Shown here in pieces: positions 16,960-26,181 of a stretch of DNA of 64,000 nucleotides (its first letter is position 1; each line of letters begins with the position of its first letter). This DNA is from CAYQEU01 sp964532005. GTDB lineage: Bacteria; Patescibacteriota; Doudnabacteria; UBA920. Both the position numbers and the translations under genes were made by a program. The stretch spans positions 1 to 64,000 of the forward strand of contig CAZHER010000002.1 in the NCBI GenBank assembly GCA_964532005.1, written 5' to 3'. The notes beneath the pieces are model-generated. The model made no database searches. It saw only the letters and a program-made list of their open reading frames with translations, and was not told the origin of the DNA.

Positions 16960-17571
16960 CTATTTATTGCGAAAATGCCTTATAATCCACCAAACAAGGA
17001 AAACAACTAGCAAAACCACTATCACGTAGTCTAGCCAATGGTATTGTTCTCTAACCGAAATCCAGGCTGTTCCCAATTTTGCTCCTAAATAAGCCAAAAA
17101 ATAGCTCCACAAAAATGAACCAACAAAAGAATAAAAAAGGAATTTTCCAAAGTTTACTCTAGCAACTCCTGCTGGAACAGAAATAAATGTCCTAACCACT
17201 GGTAAAAGTCTGCCAATGAAGGAAGAAATTAAGCCAAACCGAGCGAAAAAACGGTCAGAAACTTCTAAATCATGATGAGAAACCAAAATATACTTGCCGT
17301 ACTTTTGAATAAATGGGCGACCGCCATATCTGCCAACTGCATATGTGACAGCAGAACCAATGGCACTACCAATTCCTCCTGCCAAGGCAACTCCAAACAA
17401 TGTAAACCTTCCTTCGCTTACCAAAAACCCAGAAAAAGGCATTATAATCTCTGATGGTAAAGGAATAGCTGCAGACTCAATAGCCATTAGCAACGCAACC
17501 CCTGGATAGCCGGCAGAAGAAATTACATTAATAATGAAATTTGTCAGGGCCGAAATAATTTCAGAAATCAT
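16960..17571 (-). CDS. DedA/VTT-family membrane protein
   Basis: 203-aa polytopic protein of the DedA (SNARE-associated/VTT) family, whose members act in lipid flipping (undecaprenyl phosphate, phosphatidylethanolamine). Family features are visible: ESAAIPLPSEIIMPFSG near residues 30-47, GSAIGSAVTYAVGRYGG, and FIGRLLPVVRTFISVPAGVARVNFGKF with the conserved Arg and Pro. It follows smc by 9 nt on the same strand. Substrate cannot be assigned from sequence. Confidence 0.92.
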   Translation of the reverse strand: MISEIISALTNFIINVISSAGYPGVALLMAIESAAIPLPSEIIMPFSGFLVSEGRFTLFGVALAGGIGSAIGSAVTYAVGRYGGRPFIQKYGKYILVSHHDLEVSDRFFARFGLISSFIGRLLPVVRTFISVPAGVARVNFGKFLFYSFVGSFLWSYFLAYLGAKLGTAWISVREQYHWLDYVIVVLLVVFLVWWIIRHFRNK

Positions 17572-17580
17572 GCAGTAAAT

Positions 17581-20193
17581 TTATTTTGCAAAAGCAGTTG
17601 CCTGGTCAAATTTAATACTTAGCAACTTTGAAACTCCGTCATCGCCCATAGTCACACCGTACAGCATACTAGACTGTGCCATTGTTTCACGGTTGTGAGT
17701 AATGGTAATAAATTGAGTTTGGTGGGCAAGCGTACCAAGAATTTGTCCGAAACGAATAGTGTTAGCTTCATCTAACGCAGCGTCAACTTCATCTAGCACC
17801 ACAAAAGGGGAAGGGAAACACGACAACAAACTGCACAACAAAGCAATGGAGGTCAGTGCTCGTTCGCCGCCGGACAAAGCTTGAATAGTGGCAAGTTTCT
17901 TCCCTGGAGGGGTTGCTTTTATCTCTACACCTGCTACGTTCGTGCTCCCTTTTTCATATTTCGCTAAAAGTTTTTCTTCGGGACGCATTGTATTTTCTGT
18001 ACTTTCGTCTTCTTTGTCTTCGTCTTGCTCAGCCTCTGGTTCTTCTTGTCCGCTACGAATTAAAGACAAATAAGCACGACCGCCATTGAACAAAGTCCGG
18101 AAGTATTGTTCAAATTGAGTTTGTACTTTGTGAAAAGCTTCATTGAAAGCTGTTTTAATATGCACATCCAATTCATCCATGACCGATTTCAGATCATCCA
18201 TGGCTTTTTTCAAATCATCAACCTGCGAGGACAAGGAAGTATAGCGGTCTTCCGTTTCTCTATACTCCTGCATGGTCAATTCATCAATCCCGCCGATAAG
18301 TTCCAGCTGGTGTTTAAGTTTGTCGATTTTATTTTCCAAGTCAGGCTCTGCTTGTGATATCGGCTGAGTCTTAATTTCTCTAAGAATATCTTCTCCTAAA
18401 GAATGCAAAATTTCAGACTCTATTACTTCCAACGAAGATTCTTTTTTTGCTTTTTGAATTTGTATACCCCCTTCTCTATCGCGCATGACGCCAATGCGAC
18501 CGCTGATTTCCCGGAACTTCCTGTCCGCTTCACTTATGGAAGTTTTAAACTCGGACTCAGCTTCATACAACCCCGCCAGCTCCTTTTGAAACGAAGAAAT
18601 TTTTTCATTGAGCACGTCAATTTTTTGTTGGATGTTTTTTTCTTCACTCACTATTTGAGCTAAAAAGTCTTCTGATGAACCTGAGTCTGCCTGTTTTAAC
18701 TCAAGATCTAAGCGCAGCTTTTCTTGCTCTAAATCTTTGAGCTGTTTGGTTAAAAAGTCTTCTGCCACCGCCAATTTTGACTGCTCTACCGCTATAGAGT
18801 TCAGTCCTGTGCTAAGGCTTTCTTTTTTTGCAGAGAGTTCTTGCAAAGTACTTTGCAAAAGTTTGGTCTGATCCGGCTGAATACTAATTTTTTTAGCGAG
18901 ATCCCGAAATTCCGACCACTTCTGCCTAACAACTTGTCCTGCTTGTACAGCACTTGAAACATCGGGCATGTTCGGCAGTTCGGACCAAAAATTTTCTATC
19001 TGTCTGTCCACCGTATCAAACTCGTTTTGCAACTCCTCCCAACTTGTTCCAGAAGGCGCACTCAACTGAGAATAAATTTTTTCAATTGAGGAATTTATCT
19101 GTTCTATCTCAATTTTGTGATTTTGTAGTTTTTCGGCCAAATCGGCATTGCTGACTTTTGCTTCCTTTAATTCCTTTTCCGTCTCTTCAATTTTTCTCCC
19201 GACCGTATGAGATTCAACACGCAAGGTAGAACTGTCGCCAGCAGAACTTTTTTGGCTTTGCATCTTCCCGCGGACAAGACTAAGATTTTCCAGTAAGCCG
19301 TTTTTCTCATTTTGCAACAACTGCAACTCCGATTGACGGTTTTGGTATTTTCCAAGTTCTTGCAATCTTTTTTGCTCCAAACCTTCCATGTCTTGCATGT
19401 ACCCTGACATTTCTTTTTCCATTGCCTCACGTTGGGACAAAACTCTGTTCAACTCTTGAGAAACCACAAGGGTTTCATTTTTTATTTGCCAAAAATTGTA
19501 ACCCAAAAATTGCTTTTGATAACTCTTCAACTCAACTTGGATTGTTTCGCGTGCCTCCATTCTCTTAGCCTGCCTCCGCAAACTTTTTACCCGAGGCTCT
19601 AATTCAGAAATTAAATCTTCAGCGCGCATCAAATTTTGCGCCGTTTGTTCCATCCGCCTTAAAGTCCGTTCTCGTTTAATATAGTATGCCTTTACTCCGC
19701 TTGCTTCGTCTATAAGATTTTTCACCTCTGCCGGTCCGGCCAAAATCATTTGGTCAATTGTTCCTTGACCTATCACGGTATATCTGGAAGTTCCAATATT
19801 ACTTTTTAAAACCAAGTCTACAATATCCAATAACCGGACTTTGTTGCCGTTTATTAAATATTCGCTTTCTCCGCTTCTGTTTATTCGACGGCCAATGCTG
19901 ACTTCTGCTGAATCAACAGGTATTCTTCTATCGCTGTTCTCGAAAGTGGCAAATACTTCTGCAAAATTCATTTTTGAACGCTTGTCGGAACCGGCAAAAA
20001 TAACATCTTCACTTTTTTTGCCGCGCATCAATTTGCTACTTTGTTCACCAACCACCCAACGTAAACAGTCGGCAATATTGCTTTTGCCGCTGCCGTTCGG
20101 ACCTACTATCGAGGTCACTCCAGGTTGAAATTCTAGAATTGTATTTTTTGCAAACGATTTGAAACCTTGTATTTCCAATCTTTTTAGGTACAT
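17581..20193 (-). CDS. smc: SMC-family chromosome segregation ATPase, short form
   Basis: The N-terminal ATPase half has Walker A GPNGSGKSN (31-39) and the SMC-typical FKSFAKNTILEF. The C-terminal half has signature LSGGERALTSIALL, Walker B FVVLDEVDAALDE and the His-switch THNRETM. Between them is coiled coil. At 870 aa it is about 300 residues shorter than usual SMC (~1180). The glycine-rich hinge domain normally at 500-670 is not recognisable; only a short non-coil stretch (around APSGTSWEEL and PNMPDVSSAVQAG) interrupts the helices. No scpA or scpB is adjacent. It is 8 nt downstream of rnc, the conserved rnc-smc linkage. Confidence 0.9.
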   Translation of the reverse strand: MYLKRLEIQGFKSFAKNTILEFQPGVTSIVGPNGSGKSNIADCLRWVVGEQSSKLMRGKKSEDVIFAGSDKRSKMNFAEVFATFENSDRRIPVDSAEVSIGRRINRSGESEYLINGNKVRLLDIVDLVLKSNIGTSRYTVIGQGTIDQMILAGPAEVKNLIDEASGVKAYYIKRERTLRRMEQTAQNLMRAEDLISELEPRVKSLRRQAKRMEARETIQVELKSYQKQFLGYNFWQIKNETLVVSQELNRVLSQREAMEKEMSGYMQDMEGLEQKRLQELGKYQNRQSELQLLQNEKNGLLENLSLVRGKMQSQKSSAGDSSTLRVESHTVGRKIEETEKELKEAKVSNADLAEKLQNHKIEIEQINSSIEKIYSQLSAPSGTSWEELQNEFDTVDRQIENFWSELPNMPDVSSAVQAGQVVRQKWSEFRDLAKKISIQPDQTKLLQSTLQELSAKKESLSTGLNSIAVEQSKLAVAEDFLTKQLKDLEQEKLRLDLELKQADSGSSEDFLAQIVSEEKNIQQKIDVLNEKISSFQKELAGLYEAESEFKTSISEADRKFREISGRIGVMRDREGGIQIQKAKKESSLEVIESEILHSLGEDILREIKTQPISQAEPDLENKIDKLKHQLELIGGIDELTMQEYRETEDRYTSLSSQVDDLKKAMDDLKSVMDELDVHIKTAFNEAFHKVQTQFEQYFRTLFNGGRAYLSLIRSGQEEPEAEQDEDKEDESTENTMRPEEKLLAKYEKGSTNVAGVEIKATPPGKKLATIQALSGGERALTSIALLCSLLSCFPSPFVVLDEVDAALDEANTIRFGQILGTLAHQTQFITITHNRETMAQSSMLYGVTMGDDGVSKLLSIKFDQATAFAK

Positions 20194-20201
20194 ATGTCAG
20201 T

Positions 20202-20921
20202 TTATTTTTCTTTTGGCGGGGTTGGGTCTATAAATCTCAATTTTCTTAAAGCATCTTGAGCAGCTTCAATTTCTGCTTCTTGTTTGGAAGGCCCCTCGCC
20301 ACGACCAATTTCTACGGTATCCATGAAAGCTGCAACAACAAAAATCTTATTGTGATCTGGACCGGTTTCTTGGACCACTCCATATGTTGGAGTGACCCCT
20401 TTTTTGTCCTGCACCAATTCTTGCAAACGACTTTTCGGATCCAAATATGTACCACCCTCAATTATATTTGGCAACTCTACTAATATTTCTTTTGTAATAA
20501 ATTTCTGGGCTGCTTCGTAGCCTGCATCCAAATAGATTGCGCCGATTAGCGCCTCGATGCAATTGGCCAAAATAACTTGTCGGGCTCGACCAGTGTCGCG
20601 AGCCTCACCCTTGGACATCAATAAAAACTGTTCCAAACCCAGACGATTGGCAATGGCAGAAAGCATTTTATAGTTTACCAAGGCACTACGAAAATTTGTA
20701 AGTTCGCCTTCGGAGTGATCGTAATTCTTATACAAAAACTCTGTGGCGATAATTTCCAAAACCGCGTCTCCTAAAAATTCTAGACGCTCATTATGGGGCA
20801 GATGGAACGACCGATTTTCATTCAGATAAGACCGATGGGTAAATGCTGAAATAAATAAATCAATATTATTGATCCGGGTTCCTAAAATATTTTCTAATGT
20901 TTCCTGATTTAAGCTTGGCAT
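20202..20921 (-). CDS. rnc: ribonuclease III
   Basis: Double-strand RNA endonuclease for rRNA precursor processing. The catalytic signature HNERLEFLGDAVLEII (about 44-59) and the second acidic pair in CIEALIGAIYLDAGY (~115-128) are present. A dsRNA-binding domain follows (about 165-232, SRLQELVQDKKGVTPTY … GPSKQEAEIEAAQDALRKL). Length of 239 aa is typical. It starts 8 nt after the tRNA-Val 3' end on the same strand, so it may be co-transcribed with it. Confidence 0.97.
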   Translation of the reverse strand: MPSLNQETLENILGTRINNIDLFISAFTHRSYLNENRSFHLPHNERLEFLGDAVLEIIATEFLYKNYDHSEGELTNFRSALVNYKMLSAIANRLGLEQFLLMSKGEARDTGRARQVILANCIEALIGAIYLDAGYEAAQKFITKEILVELPNIIEGGTYLDPKSRLQELVQDKKGVTPTYGVVQETGPDHNKIFVVAAFMDTVEIGRGEGPSKQEAEIEAAQDALRKLRFIDPTPPKEK

Positions 20922-20929
20922 TTTATATA

Positions 20930-21006
20930 TGGTGGGTGTATCCCGAATTGAACGGGAGACCTCATCGATGTCAACGATGCGCTCTAACCAACTGAGCTAT
21001 ACACCC
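20930..21006 (-). tRNA. tRNA-Val (GAC)
   Basis: Full cloverleaf: acceptor GGGTGTA/TACACCC, D stem GCTC/GAGC, anticodon loop TTGACAT (GAC), T arm TCCCG-TTCAATT-CGGGA, with an encoded CCA. Its first ten bases also encode the end of the upstream HTH protein gene. Confidence 0.97.
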
Positions 21007-21698
21007 TCATGGCAATCTTCAACAACTTTTTCACAAAATATCTTGCTCAAAAACGACAGCTTCCGCTGGACAGCGGTGTTTCCGTATCGGACAACGCACA
21101 CTCCTTTGTAGTCCGGATGCGACTGGGAGTTTATTGTTCTTTTGGCAACACTGACTTTTGTGAAACTTTGTATTGGCAAACCCAGCTCAGTAGACCAAAA
21201 GCCCACTATCGAGACTGGGTCTTGATCAGATCTTATGTGCAATTCACACTTAAAATCATTTTTTTCTACTTGATAATTTACCGATAAAGCTTGAATAAAA
21301 AATTTAAGCACTATCGGATTAGAATTACCAAGCGCCAAGGTGGGAGCTGCTTTATATCCCTCTCCTAAATATAACATGGCTAACGCCAAATCCACTACTG
21401 GTTTTGCCTGCCAGTTTATAAAGTTTAAACTATTTTCTGCTTCAAATCTAGCTTTCTCAACCCTTTTTTTCTTCTGGGTGTTGTGCCAATTCATAGCCAA
21501 TTTTCTAGCACCTGCCAAACTAGCCAATTTCCCTTTTCGCAATGAATCCTTCTGACTCTCAGTCAACTCTATATTTTTAAACCACCCGCTTAAAGTCGAC
21601 CTTGGAATACCAAGACTTGATTCTATTTTTCTTATAGATAAGCCTAATTTTCGCAAATTGACAGCTTTTTGCTTTGATTCGTACCATTGAGACTTCAT
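20997..21698 (-). CDS. HTH plus LAGLIDADG-like protein, abutting tRNA-Val
   Basis: 233 aa. A homeodomain-like helix-turn-helix is at about 10-45 (NLRKLGLSIRKIESSLGIPRSTLSGWFK). A domain at ~105-215 has DLALAMLYLGEGYK and SNPIVLKFFIQAL, resembling the dodecapeptide helix of LAGLIDADG homing endonucleases. Such fusions recur in CPR genomes as hypothetical proteins. The stop codon lies inside the tRNA-Val gene, overlapping its first 10 nt, which suggests insertion against the tRNA. Endonuclease or regulatory activity is not demonstrable from sequence; only one LAGLIDADG-like helix is evident. Confidence 0.65.
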   Translation of the reverse strand: MKSQWYESKQKAVNLRKLGLSIRKIESSLGIPRSTLSGWFKNIELTESQKDSLRKGKLASLAGARKLAMNWHNTQKKKRVEKARFEAENSLNFINWQAKPVVDLALAMLYLGEGYKAAPTLALGNSNPIVLKFFIQALSVNYQVEKNDFKCELHIRSDQDPVSIVGFWSTELGLPIQSFTKVSVAKRTINSQSHPDYKGVCVVRYGNTAVQRKLSFLSKIFCEKVVEDCHEGV

Positions 21699-21740
21699 GT
21701 TTTTATTATACTATCAATGGTTCAAATTTGCCAATTGGTG

Positions 21741-22622
21741 TTATTTTATAGGATTGGCAACCAAAGCCGGATTGAAAGATTTTTTATTTTTTGCTGACTT
21801 CTCAAAAGAGCGGGGTCTCAAATTGGCTATGTAAAACAAAAATAAGCTGAGGTTAAAAAATGAATTCAAAAATCCAAACCATAAAATTACAATTGGCTTA
21901 ACATGTATTAAAAATACTAGTCCTAAACTCGCACCAAACGCATACATAGTTGCGAGTACCAAGCAAAAAATTAACAACCGTACCAATTTTGCCTTAATAA
22001 ACTGCCAGGCTACAGCACAAGCATCGTTGATGCCCTTTTGGTATATGACAATATTAGCGACAGTAAAAAAATTAAACACTGAAAAAATAAATAAAAACAA
22101 TACGAGCAGAACCATCCCTATACCGGCCATATATTCCATCGGGGCAAAAAACATTTGCCAGATCCACGGGCTTGCGAATACCAATACGGTTATGATCTGT
22201 GCTGCTGCAGTAAACAAACTGACAATTAACACAGGAAGTATAAACGTTTTCGATTGGAACAAAATTTTGCCTTGACGATCGATCCAAGATAAATCTTCGG
22301 GAGTTTCACCGAGCCGCTTTAAGTTCAATAAATCTGCAACAGTGAGCATAAAGAAAATTTTAACCCAATTTGCTAAAACCCACACCGATATTATACCCAA
22401 CAAAAAAATGAAGATAATTGAAAACATCTGTGCGGGGTCGTTGCGGCTAGGAGACAGTAAATAAACCAACAAGTTTTCCAGTTGGATTTGTAGTCCGATT
22501 TTTTTCAAATACCAAAAATTCATATTGAAACCTGCTGATAATAACAAACCAAAAAACCACAGCAGAGGAGTGGCTGCGGTCACTCGCAAAGCTGTGGTTA
22601 TTAGTTTCAGATGATTCAACAC
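21741..22622 (-). CDS. hypothetical polytopic membrane protein
   Basis: 293 aa with about six hydrophobic segments (for example TPLLWFFGLLLSAGF, FSIIFIFLLGIISVWVLANW, FILPVLIVSLFTAAAQIITVLVF, GIGMVLLVLFLFIFSVFNFF). The pattern resembles uncharacterised CPR membrane proteins of the glycerophosphoryl-diester-associated/DUF type, but I cannot name a family. The start is GTG at 22622. It is about 35 nt downstream of ftsH on the same strand and may share its transcript. Confidence 0.7.
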   Translation of the reverse strand: MLNHLKLITTALRVTAATPLLWFFGLLLSAGFNMNFWYLKKIGLQIQLENLLVYLLSPSRNDPAQMFSIIFIFLLGIISVWVLANWVKIFFMLTVADLLNLKRLGETPEDLSWIDRQGKILFQSKTFILPVLIVSLFTAAAQIITVLVFASPWIWQMFFAPMEYMAGIGMVLLVLFLFIFSVFNFFTVANIVIYQKGINDACAVAWQFIKAKLVRLLIFCLVLATMYAFGASLGLVFLIHVKPIVILWFGFLNSFFNLSLFLFYIANLRPRSFEKSAKNKKSFNPALVANPIK

Positions 22623-22657
22623 AAATTTTGTGTTAATAAATTTTACTCAACAACTGG

Positions 22658-24523
22658 CTAGGCTTGTAATACCGGTTCAAACTGTTGTCCGGATTTTTTT
22701 TCTTCGGGTAAAATTTCTTTAACAATTTCAGCAAACTGATCTTGCTCCAAAGTTTCTTCCTTAACCAGACGATTAGCTATTGTGTCCAAATAATCACGAT
22801 GTTTGGTCAACACTTCAGTTGCACGATTGTATGCCTCGGTCATAATTCGCTTAACTTCAGCATCGATCGCTTTGGCAACTTCCTCGCTGTAATTTCTTTG
22901 CTCTCTTAAATCTTTACCCAAGAAAACCATTTCATGACCCTCTCCCAAGGTGACAGGACCAAGTTCGTCACTCATGCCGTAGCTGGTTACCATACGGCGT
23001 GCCAAGTTAGTTGCAACTTTAAGGTCATTGCTGGCACCAGTAGTCAGCTCATTGAATACCAATCTCTCGGCTGCGTATCCACCCAAAAGAGCTGCTATTT
23101 CATCTAAGAAACCGGACTTAGTGTGCATATGCTTGTCTTCCACAGGAAGCTTCATAGTATAACCGGCAGCGCGTCCACGAGATAAAATGGTAACCTTATG
23201 AACAGGGTCGGAAAAAGGCAGTACTGAACCGACCAAGGCATGGCCGCCTTCATGATATGCTGTAACTTCTTTTTCTTTCGGGGATAAAATATGGCTTTTT
23301 CTCTGCGGACCCAGCATTACTTTTTCAATAGCTTCCCGCAAATCTTCATTGCCAATCTCTTTTTTATTACTTCGAGCAGCTAAGATAGCCCCCTCATTGA
23401 TTAAATTAGCCAGGTCGGCTCCGGAGAAACCTGGTGTCCTTTCGGCAACCTTGCGCAGGTCAACATCTTTTGCCAAAGGCTTGTTCTTACTGTGAACTTT
23501 CAAAATTGCTTCACGATCTTTAATGTCAGGCAGGTCCAAAACAACTTGTCGGTCGAAACGACCAGGACGAAGCAAAGCAGGATCGAGCACATCAGGTCTA
23601 TTAGTAGCAGCAATGACAATTACGTTGGTGTCATTTTCAAAACCGTCCATCTCAACTAAAATCTGGTTTAAAGTTTGTTCGCGCTCATCGTGACCACCCC
23701 CAACACCGGTACCACGCTGTCTCCCCACTGCATCGATTTCATCGATAAATACAATGCAGGGAGCGTTCTTTTTTGCTTTTTTGAATAAGTCGCGCACACG
23801 ACTAGCTCCGACACCAACAAACATTTCAACAAATTCAGAACCGGAAATATGAAAAAACGGCACATTGGCTTCGCCAGCTACCGCACGGGACAGCAATGTC
23901 TTCCCTACACCGGGACTGCCAAGCAACAGCACTCCTTTGGGAATTTTTGCTCCCAATGACAAAAACTTTTGCGGATACTTCAAAAAATCTACAATTTCAC
24001 TTAGTTCTTCTTTGGCTTCTTGGCTTCCTGCAACATCTGCAAAACGAACTTGGTTTTTCCGCTCATCATTTAAACGTGCAGAACTTTGACCAAAAGTCAT
24101 GGCGCGATTGTTTGTTCCTTGAACCTGTCTCATTAAAAAATAAATGAATAGACCAATGATAATCAACGGTAACAAGAAAGGCAAAACTGTTCCCGCAATT
24201 GCTCCCGCTGTGCTGCCGTTTTTAAATTCAATTTTCAATTTGGCTAATTTTTCAGAACTAATTCCGTTATCTTTAAAAAACTGCGGAATTTCGGTATTCT
24301 GTCCAATCGTGGCTTTTAGTTTTTCGTCGCTGTCCTTTCTGACTGCTGTAATGGATGTTGGCTCTACCGTAATAGAGTTAATTTTTTCTTGATCAATGAG
24401 ATCCCTGATCTCCGATAAGGAAACATTTTTAACAGAGCTTTGTCCACTAAAAGTGGCGTAAAGCGCAAAAATAACTAAAAATCCAACTAACACTATTAAC
24501 AACTGCTTAACGATTTTTCCCAT
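22658..24523 (-). CDS. ftsH: ATP-dependent zinc metalloprotease FtsH
   Basis: Membrane AAA+ protease for quality control. Two membrane helices (about 6-25 and 107-131) flank an extracytoplasmic domain. AAA motifs: Walker A GSPGVGKT (202-209), Walker B CIVFIDEID (256-264), second region of homology ATNRPDVLDPALLRPGRFD. Zinc site HEGGH at 424-428. Length of 621 aa is typical. It follows tRNA-Leu(UAG) closely. No Shine-Dalgarno is visible. Confidence 0.98.
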   Translation of the reverse strand: MGKIVKQLLIVLVGFLVIFALYATFSGQSSVKNVSLSEIRDLIDQEKINSITVEPTSITAVRKDSDEKLKATIGQNTEIPQFFKDNGISSEKLAKLKIEFKNGSTAGAIAGTVLPFLLPLIIIGLFIYFLMRQVQGTNNRAMTFGQSSARLNDERKNQVRFADVAGSQEAKEELSEIVDFLKYPQKFLSLGAKIPKGVLLLGSPGVGKTLLSRAVAGEANVPFFHISGSEFVEMFVGVGASRVRDLFKKAKKNAPCIVFIDEIDAVGRQRGTGVGGGHDEREQTLNQILVEMDGFENDTNVIVIAATNRPDVLDPALLRPGRFDRQVVLDLPDIKDREAILKVHSKNKPLAKDVDLRKVAERTPGFSGADLANLINEGAILAARSNKKEIGNEDLREAIEKVMLGPQRKSHILSPKEKEVTAYHEGGHALVGSVLPFSDPVHKVTILSRGRAAGYTMKLPVEDKHMHTKSGFLDEIAALLGGYAAERLVFNELTTGASNDLKVATNLARRMVTSYGMSDELGPVTLGEGHEMVFLGKDLREQRNYSEEVAKAIDAEVKRIMTEAYNRATEVLTKHRDYLDTIANRLVKEETLEQDQFAEIVKEILPEEKKSGQQFEPVLQA

Positions 24524-24548
24524 GAAAATATAAAGCTTAATAACTATA

Positions 24549-24635
24549 TGGTGCCGAAGGTGGGACTTGAACCCACAAGCCCTTGCGGGCGCTAGCTCCT
24601 AAGGCTAGTGCGTATGCCAATTCCGCCACTTCGGC
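24549..24635 (-). tRNA. tRNA-Leu (UAG)
   Basis: Class II tRNA with long variable arm. Acceptor GCCGAAG/CTTCGGC, anticodon loop CTTAGGA (TAG) on stem CTAGC/GCTAG, variable arm CCCGCAAGGG-like, T loop TTCAAGT, encoded CCA. Confidence 0.97.
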
Positions 24636-24660
24636 AAAGTAAAGTATAGTTTAACACAAA

Positions 24661-24686
24661 ACAAAAAACCGGACTAGCCGGTTTTA
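24661..24686 (-). terminator. terminator after the pilin cluster
   Basis: An 8-bp stem AAAACCGG/CCGGTTTT with a 5-nt loop and trailing TT, 13 nt after the last pilin-like gene; the 3' side on the minus strand is T-rich. Confidence 0.85.
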
Positions 24687-24698
24687 AAAGTTTTTTTT

Positions 24699-25124
24699 CT
24701 AAGAGCCCGTGGTTAGCTGATTCGTCAAAGCTGTCACTATTACATAAGAAAGTATGACTATCGCCAGTCCGAGCAAGGCATACACCAAAGTCTGGCGACC
24801 TTTGGTTGCCTGCTCTTCATTTCCTCTAGAAGTCAAATAATAGTAACCCCCGATTACTAGAAACAAAACAGCAATAATGCCGGCAAAATAAAGCATTATT
24901 TTAATAATCGTGCCTATAAGTCCTGTTGCGGTTGTTTGTGCAGCCAGGCTGTTGGTCGAGTTTCCAAATGGATTTTTAGGTACACAAAGCGGACCCTGTT
25001 CCTCAAACTCACCGCAAGGACTGGTAGCGCCTTGTGCTGATGCCACAGAGACAAACACCCCGGTAGTACCAATTAATACAAATCCCAAAAACAAAACGGT
25101 AACAAATTTCTTGAAATTATTCAT
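24699..25124 (-). CDS. type IV secretion pilin-like protein 5
   Basis: 141 aa. A signal peptide (to about residue 30, SVASAQG) precedes a short cysteine-containing region (SPCGEF…GPLCVP). Two membrane helices then flank the family loop GGYYYLTSRGNEEQATKGRQTL. This matches the T4SS_pilin-like family (PF18895-type) in CPR, small two-helix proteins comparable to VirB2/TrbC. It is the last of five tandem relatives. Pilus or secretion function is a family inference. Confidence 0.82.
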   Translation of the reverse strand: MNNFKKFVTVLFLGFVLIGTTGVFVSVASAQGATSPCGEFEEQGPLCVPKNPFGNSTNSLAAQTTATGLIGTIIKIMLYFAGIIAVLFLVIGGYYYLTSRGNEEQATKGRQTLVYALLGLAIVILSYVIVTALTNQLTTGS

Positions 25125-25127
25125 AAA

Positions 25128-25586
25128 TTACGGTCCGTTACGATTATTAGTTGATGTATTGGAAGAGCCAGTTCCATTTTTAACAAATCCTACAACAGCT
25201 CTTACTATTACAAACGATAGAATTATTATCACTATGCCTATTAAGGCATAAAGAATGGTTTGTCGTCCCGAAGTAGCTTTCTCTTCATTACCAGCGGAGG
25301 TAATATACTGATAGCCACCGTAAATCACCATAATTACTGCCACCGCAAAAGCAATGCCCAACATTATATTTATTATCTGCCCTAAAACTTCACTGGGGGT
25401 TTTCTTATCGCTAAAAACCGTGTCGGGATACGCGTCGCCGGTAGCGGTTTTTAACTTGTCCAAACCTTCGGTCACACTATCTGCATGAACAAATACTGCA
25501 GGCGACATTGCAATTGCAAAACTTGCTGCAAAACCGACAGCCAATAAAGCTAATGATCTAAAAATACTTGATTTGCTCATATACAA
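25128..25586 (-). CDS. type IV secretion pilin-like protein 4
   Basis: 152 aa: signal sequence, short polar region, then two helices around the conserved loop GGYQYITSAGNEEKATSGRQTILYALIGI, and a Ser/Thr/Asn tail. It ends 3 nt before the next paralogue begins. No cysteines in the mature part, unlike pilin 5 and 3. Confidence 0.82.
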   Translation of the reverse strand: MYMSKSSIFRSLALLAVGFAASFAIAMSPAVFVHADSVTEGLDKLKTATGDAYPDTVFSDKKTPSEVLGQIINIMLGIAFAVAVIMVIYGGYQYITSAGNEEKATSGRQTILYALIGIVIIILSFVIVRAVVGFVKNGTGSSNTSTNNRNGP

Positions 25587-25637
25587 TTTATAATCCTAGA
25601 CTTTCAAGAATTTCAAAACTATAAAAACCTAGGACTA

Positions 25638-25661
25638 GCCCGCACTTTTTAAGGTGCGGGC
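25638..25661 (-). terminator. GC-rich hairpin between pilin genes
   Basis: A perfect 8-bp stem GCCCGCAC/GTGCGGGC with an 8-nt loop, 11 nt after pilin 3 and 52 nt before pilin 4. No uridine run follows directly, so it may be a processing or attenuating hairpin that sets relative pilin levels. Confidence 0.6.
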
Positions 25662-25671
25662 GGAAATTTTG

Positions 25672-26082
25672 TTAGTTTCCGTTGTTAGACACGAAACGGT
25701 AAACAGCACTTACAATTACGAAGGACAAAACGATGACAACAATACCGATTAAGGAATAAACGATAGCGTTCTTTCCTTTTTCAGCCGATTCTTCATTACC
25801 AGCGGAGGTGATATATAGGAAACCGCCGTAAATCAAATAAATAACAGCAACGAAGAAAGCAATACCAAGTGCATAGTTAATGATTTGTTTAAACAATGCT
25901 GGTAAATCAACATTATCATCACATCTTACACCTGTACCTTCACAAGAGTTTTGAAAGTTATTGATAAACTGGGCTTCTGCGGTTTGTGTAACCAAGACTG
26001 GAGCTAAAGCAACAGTAAAGACTACAACCATTTGGGCCAACGCTACCCAGTTCTTTTTAAGAAATTGTTTCAATTGTTTCAC
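25672..26082 (-). CDS. type IV secretion pilin-like protein 3
   Basis: 136 aa with GTG start at 26082; an unusually strong AAGGAAGGGG ribosome-binding site precedes it, in contrast to most genes here. Signal sequence, two cysteines (NSCEGTGVRCDD), then two helices around GGFLYITSAGNEESAEKGKNAIVYSLIGI. The strong site suggests this is the abundant major subunit; that is inference. Confidence 0.82.
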   Translation of the reverse strand: MKQLKQFLKKNWVALAQMVVVFTVALAPVLVTQTAEAQFINNFQNSCEGTGVRCDDNVDLPALFKQIINYALGIAFFVAVIYLIYGGFLYITSAGNEESAEKGKNAIVYSLIGIVVIVLSFVIVSAVYRFVSNNGN

Positions 26083-26181
26083 CCCCTTCCTTGATTACAC
26101 AAACCTTAGGCTAACAGGGCTTGTGAAAGATAGCTATTTAATAAAATTGCTAATTTAACGATACCATACTTTGGCAAATTC

